Assembly (NCBI GenBank): GCA_963677605.2
Contig: CAXXDX010000006.1
Span: 1,240,001-1,304,000 of the forward strand
DNA from: JAGLOK01 sp963677605
Lineage (GTDB): Bacteria; Bacillota; Clostridia; Christensenellales; UMGS416
Length of the DNA stretch: 64,000 bases
Direction of reading: 5' to 3'
Shown here piece by piece: positions 8,187 to 17,718 of this stretch. The first letter of the stretch is position 1, and each line of letters opens with the position of its first letter. The notes beneath the pieces were generated by a model. That model had not been told where the DNA came from. It saw only the letters and a program-made list of their open reading frames with translations, and searched no databases. Both the position numbers and the translations under genes were made by a program.

Positions 8187-9004
8187 TAAAGAACCCATTT
8201 TGAGGGAACTATTTCCACGTTCCCCATTATTTCATCCACGTTGTTCAGTACCATCAGCGACTTATAGTCGCTTACCAGCTTCCTATCGGGCTGGCTGGTT
8301 GCCATAACAACTCCGACTCCGGCTACAGCGACAGAAAATTCTTTCATCATGTCGATAAGCCCCTTTAAGGTGCCGCCGCCTTTCATGAAATCATCTATTA
8401 TAAGTGCGCGTCGGCCCTGCTTTACTGCCCGCCTTGAAAGCGACATTGTCTGTATCCTGTGTTGGGAGCCTGTCATATAGTTTATAGTAACCAACGAGCC
8501 GTCGGTTATGTTCATGTCTCGGCGCGCTATAAGAAGCGGTACATTAAGCGCCCTCGCTGCCATCATAGCAACAGGTATACCTTTGGTTTCAACAGTTACA
8601 ACAAAGTCCACCTTCTTGTTGTAGTACCACATGGCGAGAATTTCTCCCATGCGGGCGACCGTCTGCGGGTTGCACAAAACATCCAGCATATATAAAAATC
8701 CGCCGGTAAGTATACGCTCCTGCGAGGAAAGCTGTTCGCACATATCCTCAACAAAGCTTTTAATTGACTGTTTGGAATAATCGGGAATATATTTAACACC
8801 GCCGGCCGCGCCCGTTACGGTTTCCAATGTGCCTTGCCCAAAATGCTCAAGAGTCCTTTTCACAATTTCGATATCCTCGCTTATTGTGGACTTAGCCGCA
8901 TCAAAGCGTTCGGAAAAGGAAGTTAATGTATAGATTTTATTAGGCGTGTCAGAAAGAGTCTTTATCATAGACCCTATCCGTTCGTTTCTTTTAAGTTTCT
9001 GCAT
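8186..9004 (-). CDS. purR: Pur operon repressor
   Basis: 272 residues. An N-terminal winged helix (about 1-75) contains the family sequence RNERIGSMIKTLSDTPNKIY. A type I phosphoribosyltransferase-like domain (about 80-270) keeps the PRPP loop ALIIDDFMKGGGT. In Bacillus PurR binds PurBoxes near purine genes and lets go when PRPP rises. Here it is upstream of glmU and prs, so the PRPP sensor and the PRPP maker are close. The yabJ (ridA) and spoVG genes that stand between purR and glmU in Bacillus are missing. A good promoter with an inverted repeat over its -10 lies upstream (9048-9100). Confidence 0.96.
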   Translation of the reverse strand: MQKLKRNERIGSMIKTLSDTPNKIYTLTSFSERFDAAKSTISEDIEIVKRTLEHFGQGTLETVTGAAGGVKYIPDYSKQSIKSFVEDMCEQLSSQERILTGGFLYMLDVLCNPQTVARMGEILAMWYYNKKVDFVVTVETKGIPVAMMAARALNVPLLIARRDMNITDGSLVTINYMTGSQHRIQTMSLSRRAVKQGRRALIIDDFMKGGGTLKGLIDMMKEFSVAVAGVGVVMATSQPDRKLVSDYKSLMVLNNVDEIMGNVEIVPSKWVL

Positions 9005-9047
9005 TAGATTTCCTATGTGTTAGGTGTTAAATTTCTTTCAAAAAAAT

Positions 9048-9083
9048 ACGAATAATATCTTTATGTGCCCTATTATAATTCGT
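9048..9083. promoter_or_regulatory. Possible operator over the purR promoter
   Basis: ACGAATAATA (9048-9057) and TATTATAATTCGT (9071-9083) form an imperfect inverted repeat over the -10 box and start region of purR. The CGAA cores recall PurBoxes, but their spacing does not fit the Bacillus rule, so the bound protein is unknown. Confidence 0.35.
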
Positions 9084-9100
9084 TTTTCTCTTTTTGGCTA
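9072..9100 (-). promoter_or_regulatory. Promoter of purR
   Basis: TAGCCA (9095-9100), a 17-base spacer and a perfect TATAAT (9072-9077) point at purR, which starts about 70 bases downstream. Confidence 0.65.
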
Positions 9101-9168
9101 GTGTTTATCGGCATATTATAAATATTGTATATATGAAAATATACAGATTACTTTCATAAATACAGTTA

Positions 9169-10845
9169 TCAGTCTATCTCTTTCATTTTAAAACAACACA
9201 GTTGTTCAATTTCTTTTACCTCTTCTTCATCCTCTATGGAAACTGCAAACGGAAACAACACAAAACCCACTTTACCATCAACGTCAAAATATGCCCCCGA
9301 ACACCTTTCCGGAGTATCTTTATACTTAAAGTATATTTCATTACTATACTGTGACTGAACCAAATCCTGTCCTTTAATAGTGTTATCCAATGTCCATCCC
9401 GATGATTCATTCCAGTATCCAAATACAAAGCTTCCGTACGAGCTGTCATACTCTCTGCCTTTTTTCACATAATAGCTTCGAACATTATCATATGTAACCG
9501 TTATATGATTTAGCTCATAACCTTCGGGTATAACTTCCGGCATATAGTAATAATCAATTTCTGACAGATTATCTTTATTTCCTATTGTTCCAAAGTCTTC
9601 TGTCTCAAATAGCTGTCTTTTATCTTTCTTAAATGTTTTTATCGCTTTTACCAATTCTTTTTCAGTAGAAAATTGTGATGGAATAGGGCTTACAAAAACA
9701 TTCTCAGCTTTAAAATTCAACTTACCCACATTTAGTATTAACTCACTAATAAATGAATTCAACTCCCCATTGACATAATTATACTGTCTCTTGCCTTTAT
9801 GTACGGTAAATATAGCACCAACACCACAACCAAATGAAATCTCTTTGCCATTACCATATGTTATTTTTACATAATTCGGATGGGTAGTTCCCATTTTTTG
9901 ATTTTCATGCTTTACCGATTCATTAAACAGCCCCGCTATTTCCGCGATTTCGTCGGCATTGTTTTCGCTGCTGAGTAGTATGGAAACCTTGTCATTATCT
10001 TCTGACGGATAATCAAGTTCACTGATTTTATAACACGTGTCACCTCTAAAGCCAGTCAGAGTAAAGTCTTCGTTATATTCAATATCAGTTATTTCATATT
10101 CACCTGATTCTATTCTCTTGTATTCTATCTTTAATATCCCGTCTTTAAGTAGATGTATTGAAGTAGGTCCTGCTCCTTCTTCAATATATATGCTTAACCA
10201 CTCATCTTCTGCTTCATCCCAATTTTCGGTATGTCTCCACGTTATTGGATCTATACTTTGAACTTTTTTTGAAGTGTCCCCAATCTTAATATCTTCAAAA
10301 TCTTTGTATTCCAAAACCTTGCTCATTATAATTGGAAATCCGTCTAATACCAAGTAATCATTTTTTTCTTTTGAGAAAAAAAGATACATCCTCAAACCAA
10401 TATCAGTATCATACACACAGTAAACACTTTCTCCCGTCTGTGTTTCTCTAATTGCATCAGTTGGGCAAGCTGCTAAAATCCTACCCGCTGGACTATATAT
10501 GTTACCGCCTATCCTATAGTATCCATTATCTCTTCCGATAATAATGCGAACGCCGTTTTCTGTAGTAAACATCATGTCCTCATACCGATAGATCGGAATA
10601 TCCTCAAAAGCCTCTCCATCAAAGTCTGCTTTTCTGGATTCAATATACTCGACGTATTCTGTCAACTGTTCATATGGTTTGACTTCTCGAATAACGATAG
10701 GATTATCATAAAATATTTCTATACATTCTATTTTATCTTCATTAAGCCTTATCGGAAGTATTCTGTCTCCGTATCTGTCGAACGCAAATATAGCAACTGC
10801 TAAAAACAAAATAGCAAGTAAAATTATCAGTCTTTTCTTCTTCAT
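9169..10845 (-). CDS. Membrane-anchored extracellular protein, unknown
   Basis: 558 residues. Three lysines and a hydrophobic helix (about residues 5-25) form an uncleaved signal anchor; the remainder is an acidic, Tyr- and Asp-rich extracellular part. No domain is recognised with confidence. It is the last gene of a three-gene operon and overlaps the lipoprotein gene before it by four bases (ATGA), so the two are translationally coupled. All three products of the operon are exported, so a surface complex or a sensor of envelope state is plausible, but no function can be read from the sequence. Confidence 0.8.
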   Translation of the reverse strand: MKKKRLIILLAILFLAVAIFAFDRYGDRILPIRLNEDKIECIEIFYDNPIVIREVKPYEQLTEYVEYIESRKADFDGEAFEDIPIYRYEDMMFTTENGVRIIIGRDNGYYRIGGNIYSPAGRILAACPTDAIRETQTGESVYCVYDTDIGLRMYLFFSKEKNDYLVLDGFPIIMSKVLEYKDFEDIKIGDTSKKVQSIDPITWRHTENWDEAEDEWLSIYIEEGAGPTSIHLLKDGILKIEYKRIESGEYEITDIEYNEDFTLTGFRGDTCYKISELDYPSEDNDKVSILLSSENNADEIAEIAGLFNESVKHENQKMGTTHPNYVKITYGNGKEISFGCGVGAIFTVHKGKRQYNYVNGELNSFISELILNVGKLNFKAENVFVSPIPSQFSTEKELVKAIKTFKKDKRQLFETEDFGTIGNKDNLSEIDYYYMPEVIPEGYELNHITVTYDNVRSYYVKKGREYDSSYGSFVFGYWNESSGWTLDNTIKGQDLVQSQYSNEIYFKYKDTPERCSGAYFDVDGKVGFVLFPFAVSIEDEEEVKEIEQLCCFKMKEID

Positions 10846-11867
10846 CCAATCTCCTTAAAGTAGTCCATTAAAATCCCATACACCTTCGGGCATGAATACC
10901 AAAAATAGCCTTCCGCGATTATTGTCGGCTCAGCCTCATATAACTGCAGGTTATTTTCATCATGGATAATCGGATTTTTTATTTTAAAATATATATCACC
11001 GTCCGACGTGTGAAAAACCAAGTCAGCACCTTCCCTAGAAGGATAAGTCATAGTAGGCACAGAGTTTTGCATAACTGCTTCTACGATTTTATTCACAGTA
11101 TCGTTGTCGGTAATTTTCATCTCACTCAGTCTTTTATTATTGGGAAAATCTTTTAAATCTGCATCTTTAACATAATAAAGCGTAATATATTCGGTGTCTG
11201 TGATATCATTAAAATCAAACACTTTTGTATTGCTGTCCATAATTTTAATAAAAGTGCTGAATACAGCTTTATCTTCAACTTTTATCCGATAGTTATTTCC
11301 GTCTATATAAGTTCTTATATATAAAGCCGAATCACTCGCAGTGATTTTAAGTTCATACGCTTCATATATTGCCTGAATATTAAACTCCGCATTTAATATC
11401 TCCCTATCCTCGGCTACTGTAAAAGGCGCAGCCGAATATGATAATTCAAATTCATTAAGCATACGGCTCATCTGTTCATTTGAAACATTCACTTCAATAT
11501 ATGATTGTATGACAGGATTTTCAGGATTCCAGTTATCCATTTTTTCTTGCTGAGTGCATAAATACAGCCTGCCCGCTTTAATCTCTTTAGGTACAGCCTC
11601 TTTACTCTTATTTAACAAATCCACAAAATACTCAATAATTTGTGAGTCGGATAACTCAATATCCTGAGTTTTTTCTGAGCTAATAGCGGAATTAGAACTT
11701 TCAATAATAGATAACGTTTCGGTTTCTTTCGGCTCGGATTCAACAACATATGTCGCCGGAGATGTTTCTTCCGTAATTGCAGCGCTATTATCAACAGTTG
11801 GTTTGCATCCGCATAAAAGCAACACTAAGTTTAATGTTATAAATATAGCGATAAGCGATTTTTTCAT
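10842..11867 (-). CDS. Lipoprotein, unknown function
   Basis: 341 residues with a lipoprotein signal peptide ending in LLCGC (acylated Cys about residue 21). A Ser/Thr/Glu-rich linker of about 50 residues follows, then a soluble domain without familiar motifs. It lies 6 bases behind the preceding gene and overlaps the next by four bases, in the middle of a three-gene surface operon. GGTGAAGGAAG before the ATG is the ribosome binding site. Confidence 0.8.
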   Translation of the reverse strand: MKKSLIAIFITLNLVLLLCGCKPTVDNSAAITEETSPATYVVESEPKETETLSIIESSNSAISSEKTQDIELSDSQIIEYFVDLLNKSKEAVPKEIKAGRLYLCTQQEKMDNWNPENPVIQSYIEVNVSNEQMSRMLNEFELSYSAAPFTVAEDREILNAEFNIQAIYEAYELKITASDSALYIRTYIDGNNYRIKVEDKAVFSTFIKIMDSNTKVFDFNDITDTEYITLYYVKDADLKDFPNNKRLSEMKITDNDTVNKIVEAVMQNSVPTMTYPSREGADLVFHTSDGDIYFKIKNPIIHDENNLQLYEAEPTIIAEGYFWYSCPKVYGILMDYFKEIG

Positions 11868-11873
11868 CTTCCT

Positions 11874-12833
11874 TCACCCACCCAAAATCCTAATATAATT
11901 CTCAAGCATCACGTCATCTGCCAATATCTCATGAATAGACACGGCAGGAACATAGCACATAATGCAAGTCAGCACATCTTTGCCTAAAACATCGCACTCA
12001 TAATACGGCATGCCGTCATAATACATAAGCTTTGCCGAACTGACTGTAAAACTTTGTCCTTCCAAATCATCATCCAGCGCAGTAAAAGCCGCTCCCAATG
12101 CTTCCTCTAAAGCGACAGACGGCAGCGTTTTGTATACACTGCTTTTTATAAGATACATCTTGCACTCTGTGCAGTTTTTGCCCGATTCAACAAATATCCG
12201 CAGATATCCGCCTGTTTTCTGTCCGCTGACCGTCAGCCAGTATAACACCGTGCAGTCTCTTCCCTCGCCCTGAATTTCCTCCGTCAGCTCTATTCCTTCC
12301 TGCTCAAAATAATCAGTCAGCCCGCTTACACGCATAAACTCCCGTGCCGACTCAACATACACCTGAGTGCTTGTAATAATTTCGCTGTTTTCCTTAGTTC
12401 CGATAAAATAAAGGCCTTCAATGTCTGTCCTGTCAAATTCATGACCACACCAGCCGCTATCTTCCAAGTTTTTAATAAACTCTGCGCCGATTTCATCATC
12501 AAGATAAATAGGCTCGGAGTCATAAATATTAATCACTTCCGGCAATTTTTCTATTTCAGCATTGAAATCTATGGTGATATCCAGATAATCCACGAGCTTC
12601 ACTTTCCCGTCAAACGGATTATAAGGCGTTGCAGTCGGTGTGACAGCAGACTTCTGTGTTGCCGCAACATGCGTTGCATTTACAGCAAGTTCAGGTGATT
12701 GTGTGATGGTTTCAGCAATTCTATCCAATTGCATTTCGCTGTTATGTCTGAAAAAATATATCCCAACCAGTAGAGCCAACACAGAGAACACAATAAGCGA
12801 TATAACTATTATCCTCTTTTTGTTTGTTTTCAT
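11874..12833 (-). CDS. Membrane-anchored extracellular protein, unknown
   Basis: 319 residues from the ATG at 12833, chosen over the frame start at 12869 because GGGAGAG lies 5 bases before it. The N-terminus MKTNKKRIIVISLIVFSV is a signal anchor, followed by a Thr/Ala-rich stretch and an acidic soluble domain of about 240 residues. First gene of the three-gene operon, with a near-consensus promoter at 12919-12947. No known family recognised. Confidence 0.8.
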   Translation of the reverse strand: MKTNKKRIIVISLIVFSVLALLVGIYFFRHNSEMQLDRIAETITQSPELAVNATHVAATQKSAVTPTATPYNPFDGKVKLVDYLDITIDFNAEIEKLPEVINIYDSEPIYLDDEIGAEFIKNLEDSGWCGHEFDRTDIEGLYFIGTKENSEIITSTQVYVESAREFMRVSGLTDYFEQEGIELTEEIQGEGRDCTVLYWLTVSGQKTGGYLRIFVESGKNCTECKMYLIKSSVYKTLPSVALEEALGAAFTALDDDLEGQSFTVSSAKLMYYDGMPYYECDVLGKDVLTCIMCYVPAVSIHEILADDVMLENYIRILGG

Positions 12834-12918
12834 TTCACTCTCCCGCAAGAGTCTGCAACCGTCTTTCAAATCTGATTTTCCACTTAGCGTAATATAAAAG
12901 TATGTATTTCTTAACTAA

Positions 12919-12947
12919 ATTGTAATATAGTTGCGTACTGATGTCAA
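12919..12947 (-). promoter_or_regulatory. Promoter of the three-gene surface operon
   Basis: TTGACA (12942-12947), 17 bases, TACAAT (12919-12924), about 85 bases ahead of the first start codon. Confidence 0.7.
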
Positions 12948-13041
12948 TTTCTTTCATTTGATTTATAATATTCCATTGATTGCGTCGTTTTTCCATATTA
13001 TACCACTTCGCCGTAAACCCTGTATACAATTGTATGCCATC

Positions 13042-13070
13042 TTGTCATAACACCTCTGATATACTATAAT
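13042..13070 (+). promoter_or_regulatory. Promoter of leuS
   Basis: TTGTCA (13042-13047), 17 bases and TATAAT (13065-13070). The leuS ATG follows 35 bases later, which leaves a short leader without room for a T-box. Confidence 0.8.
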
Positions 13071-13105
13071 AAGTGGAACATTTAAACTGACAAACGGAGA
13101 AAAAC

Positions 13106-15517
13106 ATGGCTAGAGAATACAATCCGAAAGAAATAGAACCCAAGTGGCAGAAAAAGTGGGAAGAAGCCGCGATATTTAACGCCAAGGACGATACGAGCCT
13201 TGAGAAGTTTTATGCGCTGATCGAGTTCCCTTATCCGTCAGGCAAAGGCCTGCACGTAGGCCACCCGCGCTCATACACAGCATTTGACTGCATCGCACGC
13301 AAAAAGCGAATGCAGGGATATAATGTGCTTTTCCCCATCGGCTGGGATGCATTCGGTCTGCCGACGGAAAACTTTGCGATAAAAAACAACATCCATCCTG
13401 CAGTCGTCACCAAAAACAACGTGGACAACTTCAGAAAGCAGCTTCAGCAGCTGGGATTTTCATTTGACTACTCTCGCGAGGTCAACACAACCGACCCCGC
13501 ATATTATAAATGGACACAGTGGATATTCATAAAGCTGTTTGAAAACGGATTGGCTTACAAGGCTGAAATTCCGATTAACTACTGCACATCCTGCCAGGTC
13601 GGTCTTGCCAACGAAGAAGTGGTAAACGGCGTCTGCGAGCGCTGCGGAAACGAAGTCGTTCGCAAAACTAAAAGCCAGTGGATGCTTAAAATTACAGACT
13701 ACGCTCAAAAGCTGCTTGATGGTCTTGACACCATCGACTTTATCGAGCGCGTAAAAATACAGCAGCGCAACTGGATAGGCCGAAGCGAAGGCGCAGAAGT
13801 TGATTTTGAAGTAAAAGGACACGACTATAAGCTTCGTGTATTTACTACACGTCCCGATACTCTTTATGGAGCAACATACATGGTTGTATCCCCTGAGCAT
13901 CCAATGATAGAAAAGTTTGCTTCAGATATTACTAATATGACGGAGGTCGAAGCTTATCAGAAAGAAGCTGCATTTAAATCCGACATGGAGCGCACAGAGC
14001 TTGCAACCGATAAAACAGGCGTTGAGCTAAAAGGCATAAAAGCAACTAATCCGGTAAACCAGAAAGATATACCGATATTTATTTCAGATTACGTACTCAT
14101 GAGCTACGGAACCGGCGCCATCATGGCAGTTCCCGGGCATGATACACGTGACTGGGAGTTTGCAACCAAGTTCAATCTTCCCATAATCGAAGTAGTCGCC
14201 GGCGGAGATGTCACAAAGGAAGCTTACACGGATTCCGCTAACGGAACTCTTGTAAACTCCGGTATAATAGACGGGCTTAAAGTTCCCGAAGCAAAGAAAA
14301 TGATAATTGCCTTCCTTGAAGAAAAAGGCTTAGGCGAAAAGACAGTAAACTACAAACTGCGCGACTGGGTATTTTCCCGCCAGCGTTACTGGGGAGAGCC
14401 TATTCCGCTGGTTCACTGCAAAGAATGCGGATGGGTACCTATTCCAGAGAGCGAGCTTCCGCTCACTCTTCCCGAAGTTGATGAATTCAAGCCAGGCACG
14501 GAAGGTGAAAGCCCTCTTGCTGCAGTAAAAGACTGGATAGAAACAACATGCCCAAAATGCGGAGGACATGCTCACCGCGAGACAGACACTATGCCTCAGT
14601 GGGCAGGATCGTCATGGTATTTCCTGCGTTACATCGATCCGCACAACGACAAAGCTTTTGCTTCAAAAGAAGCTCTGGATTACTGGATGCCGGTTGATTG
14701 GTACAACGGCGGCATGGAGCATACAACACTCCATCTTCTATACTCACGTTTCTGGCATAAGTTCTTATATGATATCGGCGCAGTGCCTGATCCAGAACCG
14801 TATCTTCGCCGCACAAGCCATGGCATGATTCTCGGCGAAAACGGCGAGAAGATGAGCAAATCCCGCGGAAATGTCGTAAATCCTGAGGACATCATTGACG
14901 ACTTCGGTGCGGATGCATTCAGGACATACGAATTATTCATGGGCGCGTTTGACCAGCCTATTCCGTGGTCAACAAACGGCGTATCAGGATGCAGGCGTTT
15001 CCTTGCCCGTACATGGCGCTTAACCGAAATGATTGAGGGTGAAGGCTACTCCGAAGACTTGGAGATGGCAACCCATCTCATGATCAAAAAAGTTACTGAA
15101 GATTATGAGACGCTTAAGTTTAACACTGCAATAGCTTCCATGATGAGCTATGTAAATGATGTATATCAAAAAGGCTCAATTACAATCGACGAATTTAAGA
15201 CTCTGCTCACACTGCTTTGTCCGGTAGCTCCTCATATAGCGGAAGAACTTTGGCAGGAAATTGGCGGCGAAGGCTTCTGCTCACTTACAGCTTGGCCGAC
15301 TTATGACGAAGCTAAATGCAAAGCTGACACTTTGGAGCTTGCAGTTCAGGTAAATGGAAAAGTTCGCGGACATATTACTGTCGATGCAGGCGCTGATGAA
15401 GAGGCTATTAAAGAAGAGGCATTTAAGCAGGAAGGTGTTATAAATTACACTGAAGGAAAGACTATCCGAAAGGTAATCGTTATAAAAGGACGAATAGTAA
15501 ACATAGTTGTTTCATAA
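13106..15517 (+). CDS. leuS: Leucyl-tRNA synthetase
   Basis: 803 residues, normal bacterial length. It charges tRNA-Leu in the cytoplasm. The HIGH motif appears as HVGH at residues 50-53 and KMSKS at 582-586. The inserted CP1 editing domain carries TTRPDTLYGATY, and Cys pairs (YCTSCQ...CERCG and CPKCGG) suggest zinc binding. GGAG precedes the ATG by 7 bases. Single gene with its own promoter and a strong terminator. Confidence 0.98.
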   Translation: MAREYNPKEIEPKWQKKWEEAAIFNAKDDTSLEKFYALIEFPYPSGKGLHVGHPRSYTAFDCIARKKRMQGYNVLFPIGWDAFGLPTENFAIKNNIHPAVVTKNNVDNFRKQLQQLGFSFDYSREVNTTDPAYYKWTQWIFIKLFENGLAYKAEIPINYCTSCQVGLANEEVVNGVCERCGNEVVRKTKSQWMLKITDYAQKLLDGLDTIDFIERVKIQQRNWIGRSEGAEVDFEVKGHDYKLRVFTTRPDTLYGATYMVVSPEHPMIEKFASDITNMTEVEAYQKEAAFKSDMERTELATDKTGVELKGIKATNPVNQKDIPIFISDYVLMSYGTGAIMAVPGHDTRDWEFATKFNLPIIEVVAGGDVTKEAYTDSANGTLVNSGIIDGLKVPEAKKMIIAFLEEKGLGEKTVNYKLRDWVFSRQRYWGEPIPLVHCKECGWVPIPESELPLTLPEVDEFKPGTEGESPLAAVKDWIETTCPKCGGHAHRETDTMPQWAGSSWYFLRYIDPHNDKAFASKEALDYWMPVDWYNGGMEHTTLHLLYSRFWHKFLYDIGAVPDPEPYLRRTSHGMILGENGEKMSKSRGNVVNPEDIIDDFGADAFRTYELFMGAFDQPIPWSTNGVSGCRRFLARTWRLTEMIEGEGYSEDLEMATHLMIKKVTEDYETLKFNTAIASMMSYVNDVYQKGSITIDEFKTLLTLLCPVAPHIAEELWQEIGGEGFCSLTAWPTYDEAKCKADTLELAVQVNGKVRGHITVDAGADEEAIKEEAFKQEGVINYTEGKTIRKVIVIKGRIVNIVVS

Positions 15518-15546
15518 TTAAATTTCTCACTGAAGAAGTTGATACA

Positions 15547-15576
15547 AAAAACCCTGACAGAAAAGTCAGGGTTTTT
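15547..15576. terminator. Bidirectional terminator, leuS and nucleoside importer
   Basis: A perfect 12-bp stem (15547-15558 with 15565-15576) with a 6-nt loop and A/T ends between convergent operons. Confidence 0.9.
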
Positions 15577-15601
15577 ATTTTTAAACTATATCGTGTCTTT
15601 G

Positions 15602-16555
15602 CTATCTCTTTCCCTGATCGTAGGGTGTTCCTGCCGCTCTTGGAGACTGAGAGTTTTTAGAAGTTAGTGCCAGAACCAGCAGTGTTGCTATGTAAGGAAT
15701 CATCTTATAGATATACTTTGATATACTTAAATCCTGCAGTATCGGAAGACCAGAATATGTGGCTGCAATAGTCTTCATAAATCCAAAGAAGAAAGCCGCA
15801 ACCAAAATGCGTTTCGGGTTCCACTGTCCGAAAATCAAAACCGCAAGAGCCAAGAATCCATATCCTGAAACAGTTGCCGAAAAGCTCGTGGACGTGGGAA
15901 CTACGAAAATCAATCCGCCAAGTCCTGCAAGCGCGCCTGAGATAAGCACACCGGCATAGCGCATTTTATAAACATTGATTCCAACGGAATCTGCTGCCTG
16001 CGGATGTTCTCCGCAAGATCTGAGCCTTAATCCAAACTTAGTTTTAAACAGCACAAACGCTGAAACAACCAAAATAGCAAGTCCCAGATAAGTTGTTATA
16101 TATGTGTTTTGGAAAAACAAATTGCCAACTACAGGAATCTTACCGAGAAGAGGAACACTCTCTATCCTGAATGTATTTGTGAATCCAATTTCTTTTGCGT
16201 TTTGAATCATCCTAGCAACAAATGTAGCAAATGCAGGCGCAAACATGTTAAGAGCTGTACCGCTGATAACCTGATTTGCCTTCATGTTAATGGATGCATA
16301 CGCGTGAAACAGTGAATATAACATTCCTGCAAGTATCGCAACTACGACTGCTATAAGAAGCAGAAGCTGTCCCTCCATATAGTTCTGCAGGATATTAATT
16401 GTGAATATACTCGCAAAAGCGCCCATTACCATTATTCCTTCAAGAGCGATGTTTACTATACCGCTTCGCTCCGAAAACATTCCGCCCAATGCTACAACAA
16501 GAAGCGGGATTGAGAAAAACATTGTCTGCTGAACCAAGAAATAAATACTGTCCAT
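15602..16555 (-). CDS. Nucleoside ABC importer permease, NupQ/YufQ type
   Basis: 317 residues, about eight to nine hydrophobic segments, typical of the BPD-type permeases that work with BMP-family lipoproteins (SERSGIVNIALEGIM near residues 28-42 is characteristic). It forms the membrane channel with the preceding permease. Its start overlaps the stop of that gene as TAATG. Last gene of the operon. Confidence 0.92.
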   Translation of the reverse strand: MDSIYFLVQQTMFFSIPLLVVALGGMFSERSGIVNIALEGIMVMGAFASIFTINILQNYMEGQLLLLIAVVVAILAGMLYSLFHAYASINMKANQVISGTALNMFAPAFATFVARMIQNAKEIGFTNTFRIESVPLLGKIPVVGNLFFQNTYITTYLGLAILVVSAFVLFKTKFGLRLRSCGEHPQAADSVGINVYKMRYAGVLISGALAGLGGLIFVVPTSTSFSATVSGYGFLALAVLIFGQWNPKRILVAAFFFGFMKTIAATYSGLPILQDLSISKYIYKMIPYIATLLVLALTSKNSQSPRAAGTPYDQGKR

Positions 16556-17718
16556 TATTGTTCCCCCTCCTCGTTTTGTTCATCATCTTTTTTTACTGGT
16601 TTGTTTATCACATCTACAAAATGCCCATCAGCCGCGTGTGACTGCTTTTTCAGCTGATAGCGCTGTATAATCTGGCTTACAATCAATGCAAAAGCACTAA
16701 AGTAAATAATTATCGCAATTATGATATCAATTATCTCCGGTACAAAATCATAAAGCTGCATATAAAATCCGCCGTTATATATGTATGATATGAAAAGCCC
16801 TGAAAAGAATATACCTATCGGATGCGAAAGTCCCAGAAGCGCAACCGATATTCCCGTAAATCCTTCTCCTGCAAGAATGTCCACAACCTCAATGAATTTG
16901 CCTGAACCAGCAAGATAGATAAGCCCTCCTGCAACTCCCGACATAGCTCCTGCTATCATCATCGAAAATACTACATTGCGCTTTGCGTTTATACCTGCAT
17001 ATTTCGCTGCATCCTGATTGAGGCCGCATGCTTTAAGCTCATATCCGAATGACGTTTTGCTGAGTATTATATACAGTATTATTACGAAAAATACAGCTAC
17101 CAGAAATCCGCCGTTGAGGCTGGATCCGCCGAATATTTTGTCAAAACCAAGCTTAGGCATCTCGGCTGTTGCCGCAACAGGAAGCGACTGCGCCCTAAAA
17201 CTGTCATAAACAGTTTCAACAACCAGCGCATTTACAGTATACATACCGATATAGTTCATCATTATACTAGAAATAACTTCATGAACATTGAAAACAGCCT
17301 TTAAAAAGCCCGGCACAAACGCCCAAAGAGCGCCTGCCAACATTGCGCATATCAATGCCACAAGCCAGTGGATAGCACCGAGCTGCGGCATAAGCACGCC
17401 TATTACAACGGCAACATAGCCGCCGACTATAAGCTGTCCAGAAGCTCCGATGTTAAACAAGCCTGTTTTAAAAGCAAATCCAACCGAAAGACCAGTCATA
17501 ATTATCGGTGTTGCGAGGTAGAAAATGTTTCCGATACCTTTTGCACCGCCTGTAAATCCGCCGCGGAGAATCGCCATAAATCCGCCCGGCGCCTGTGAAG
17601 GATTCGCAATCAGAAGAATTATAAATCCCACAATCAATCCTGCAACAATCGCCAGAATTGATGAAAGAAAGCTTGCCGCAGTTGTAAGGTTTGCAAGTTG
17701 TTTTAGTTTCTTTTTCAT
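16555..17718 (-). CDS. Nucleoside ABC importer permease, NupP/YufP type
   Basis: 387 residues with multiple membrane helices and the conserved stretch FKTGLFNIGASGQLIVGGY. It is the second permease of the BMP-type importer, longer than its partner and with a charged C-terminal tail in the cytoplasm. Overlaps the ATPase gene upstream by four bases (ATGA). Confidence 0.92.
   Translation of the reverse strand: MKKKLKQLANLTTAASFLSSILAIVAGLIVGFIILLIANPSQAPGGFMAILRGGFTGGAKGIGNIFYLATPIIMTGLSVGFAFKTGLFNIGASGQLIVGGYVAVVIGVLMPQLGAIHWLVALICAMLAGALWAFVPGFLKAVFNVHEVISSIMMNYIGMYTVNALVVETVYDSFRAQSLPVAATAEMPKLGFDKIFGGSSLNGGFLVAVFFVIILYIILSKTSFGYELKACGLNQDAAKYAGINAKRNVVFSMMIAGAMSGVAGGLIYLAGSGKFIEVVDILAGEGFTGISVALLGLSHPIGIFFSGLFISYIYNGGFYMQLYDFVPEIIDIIIAIIIYFSAFALIVSQIIQRYQLKKQSHAADGHFVDVINKPVKKDDEQNEEGEQ

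Noticed and set aside
9048..9083. PurBox pair of the Bacillus type before purR
   Set aside because: The CGAA cores are present but the distance between them does not match the 16-17-base rule; kept only as a possible operator.
12835..13029. 64-codon minus-strand frame before the three-gene surface operon
   Set aside because: It spans the promoter at 12919-12947 and has no ribosome binding site or recognisable product.
13071..13105. T-box leader expected for a leucyl-tRNA synthetase gene
   Set aside because: Only 35 bases separate the -10 box from the start codon, too short for a T-box.
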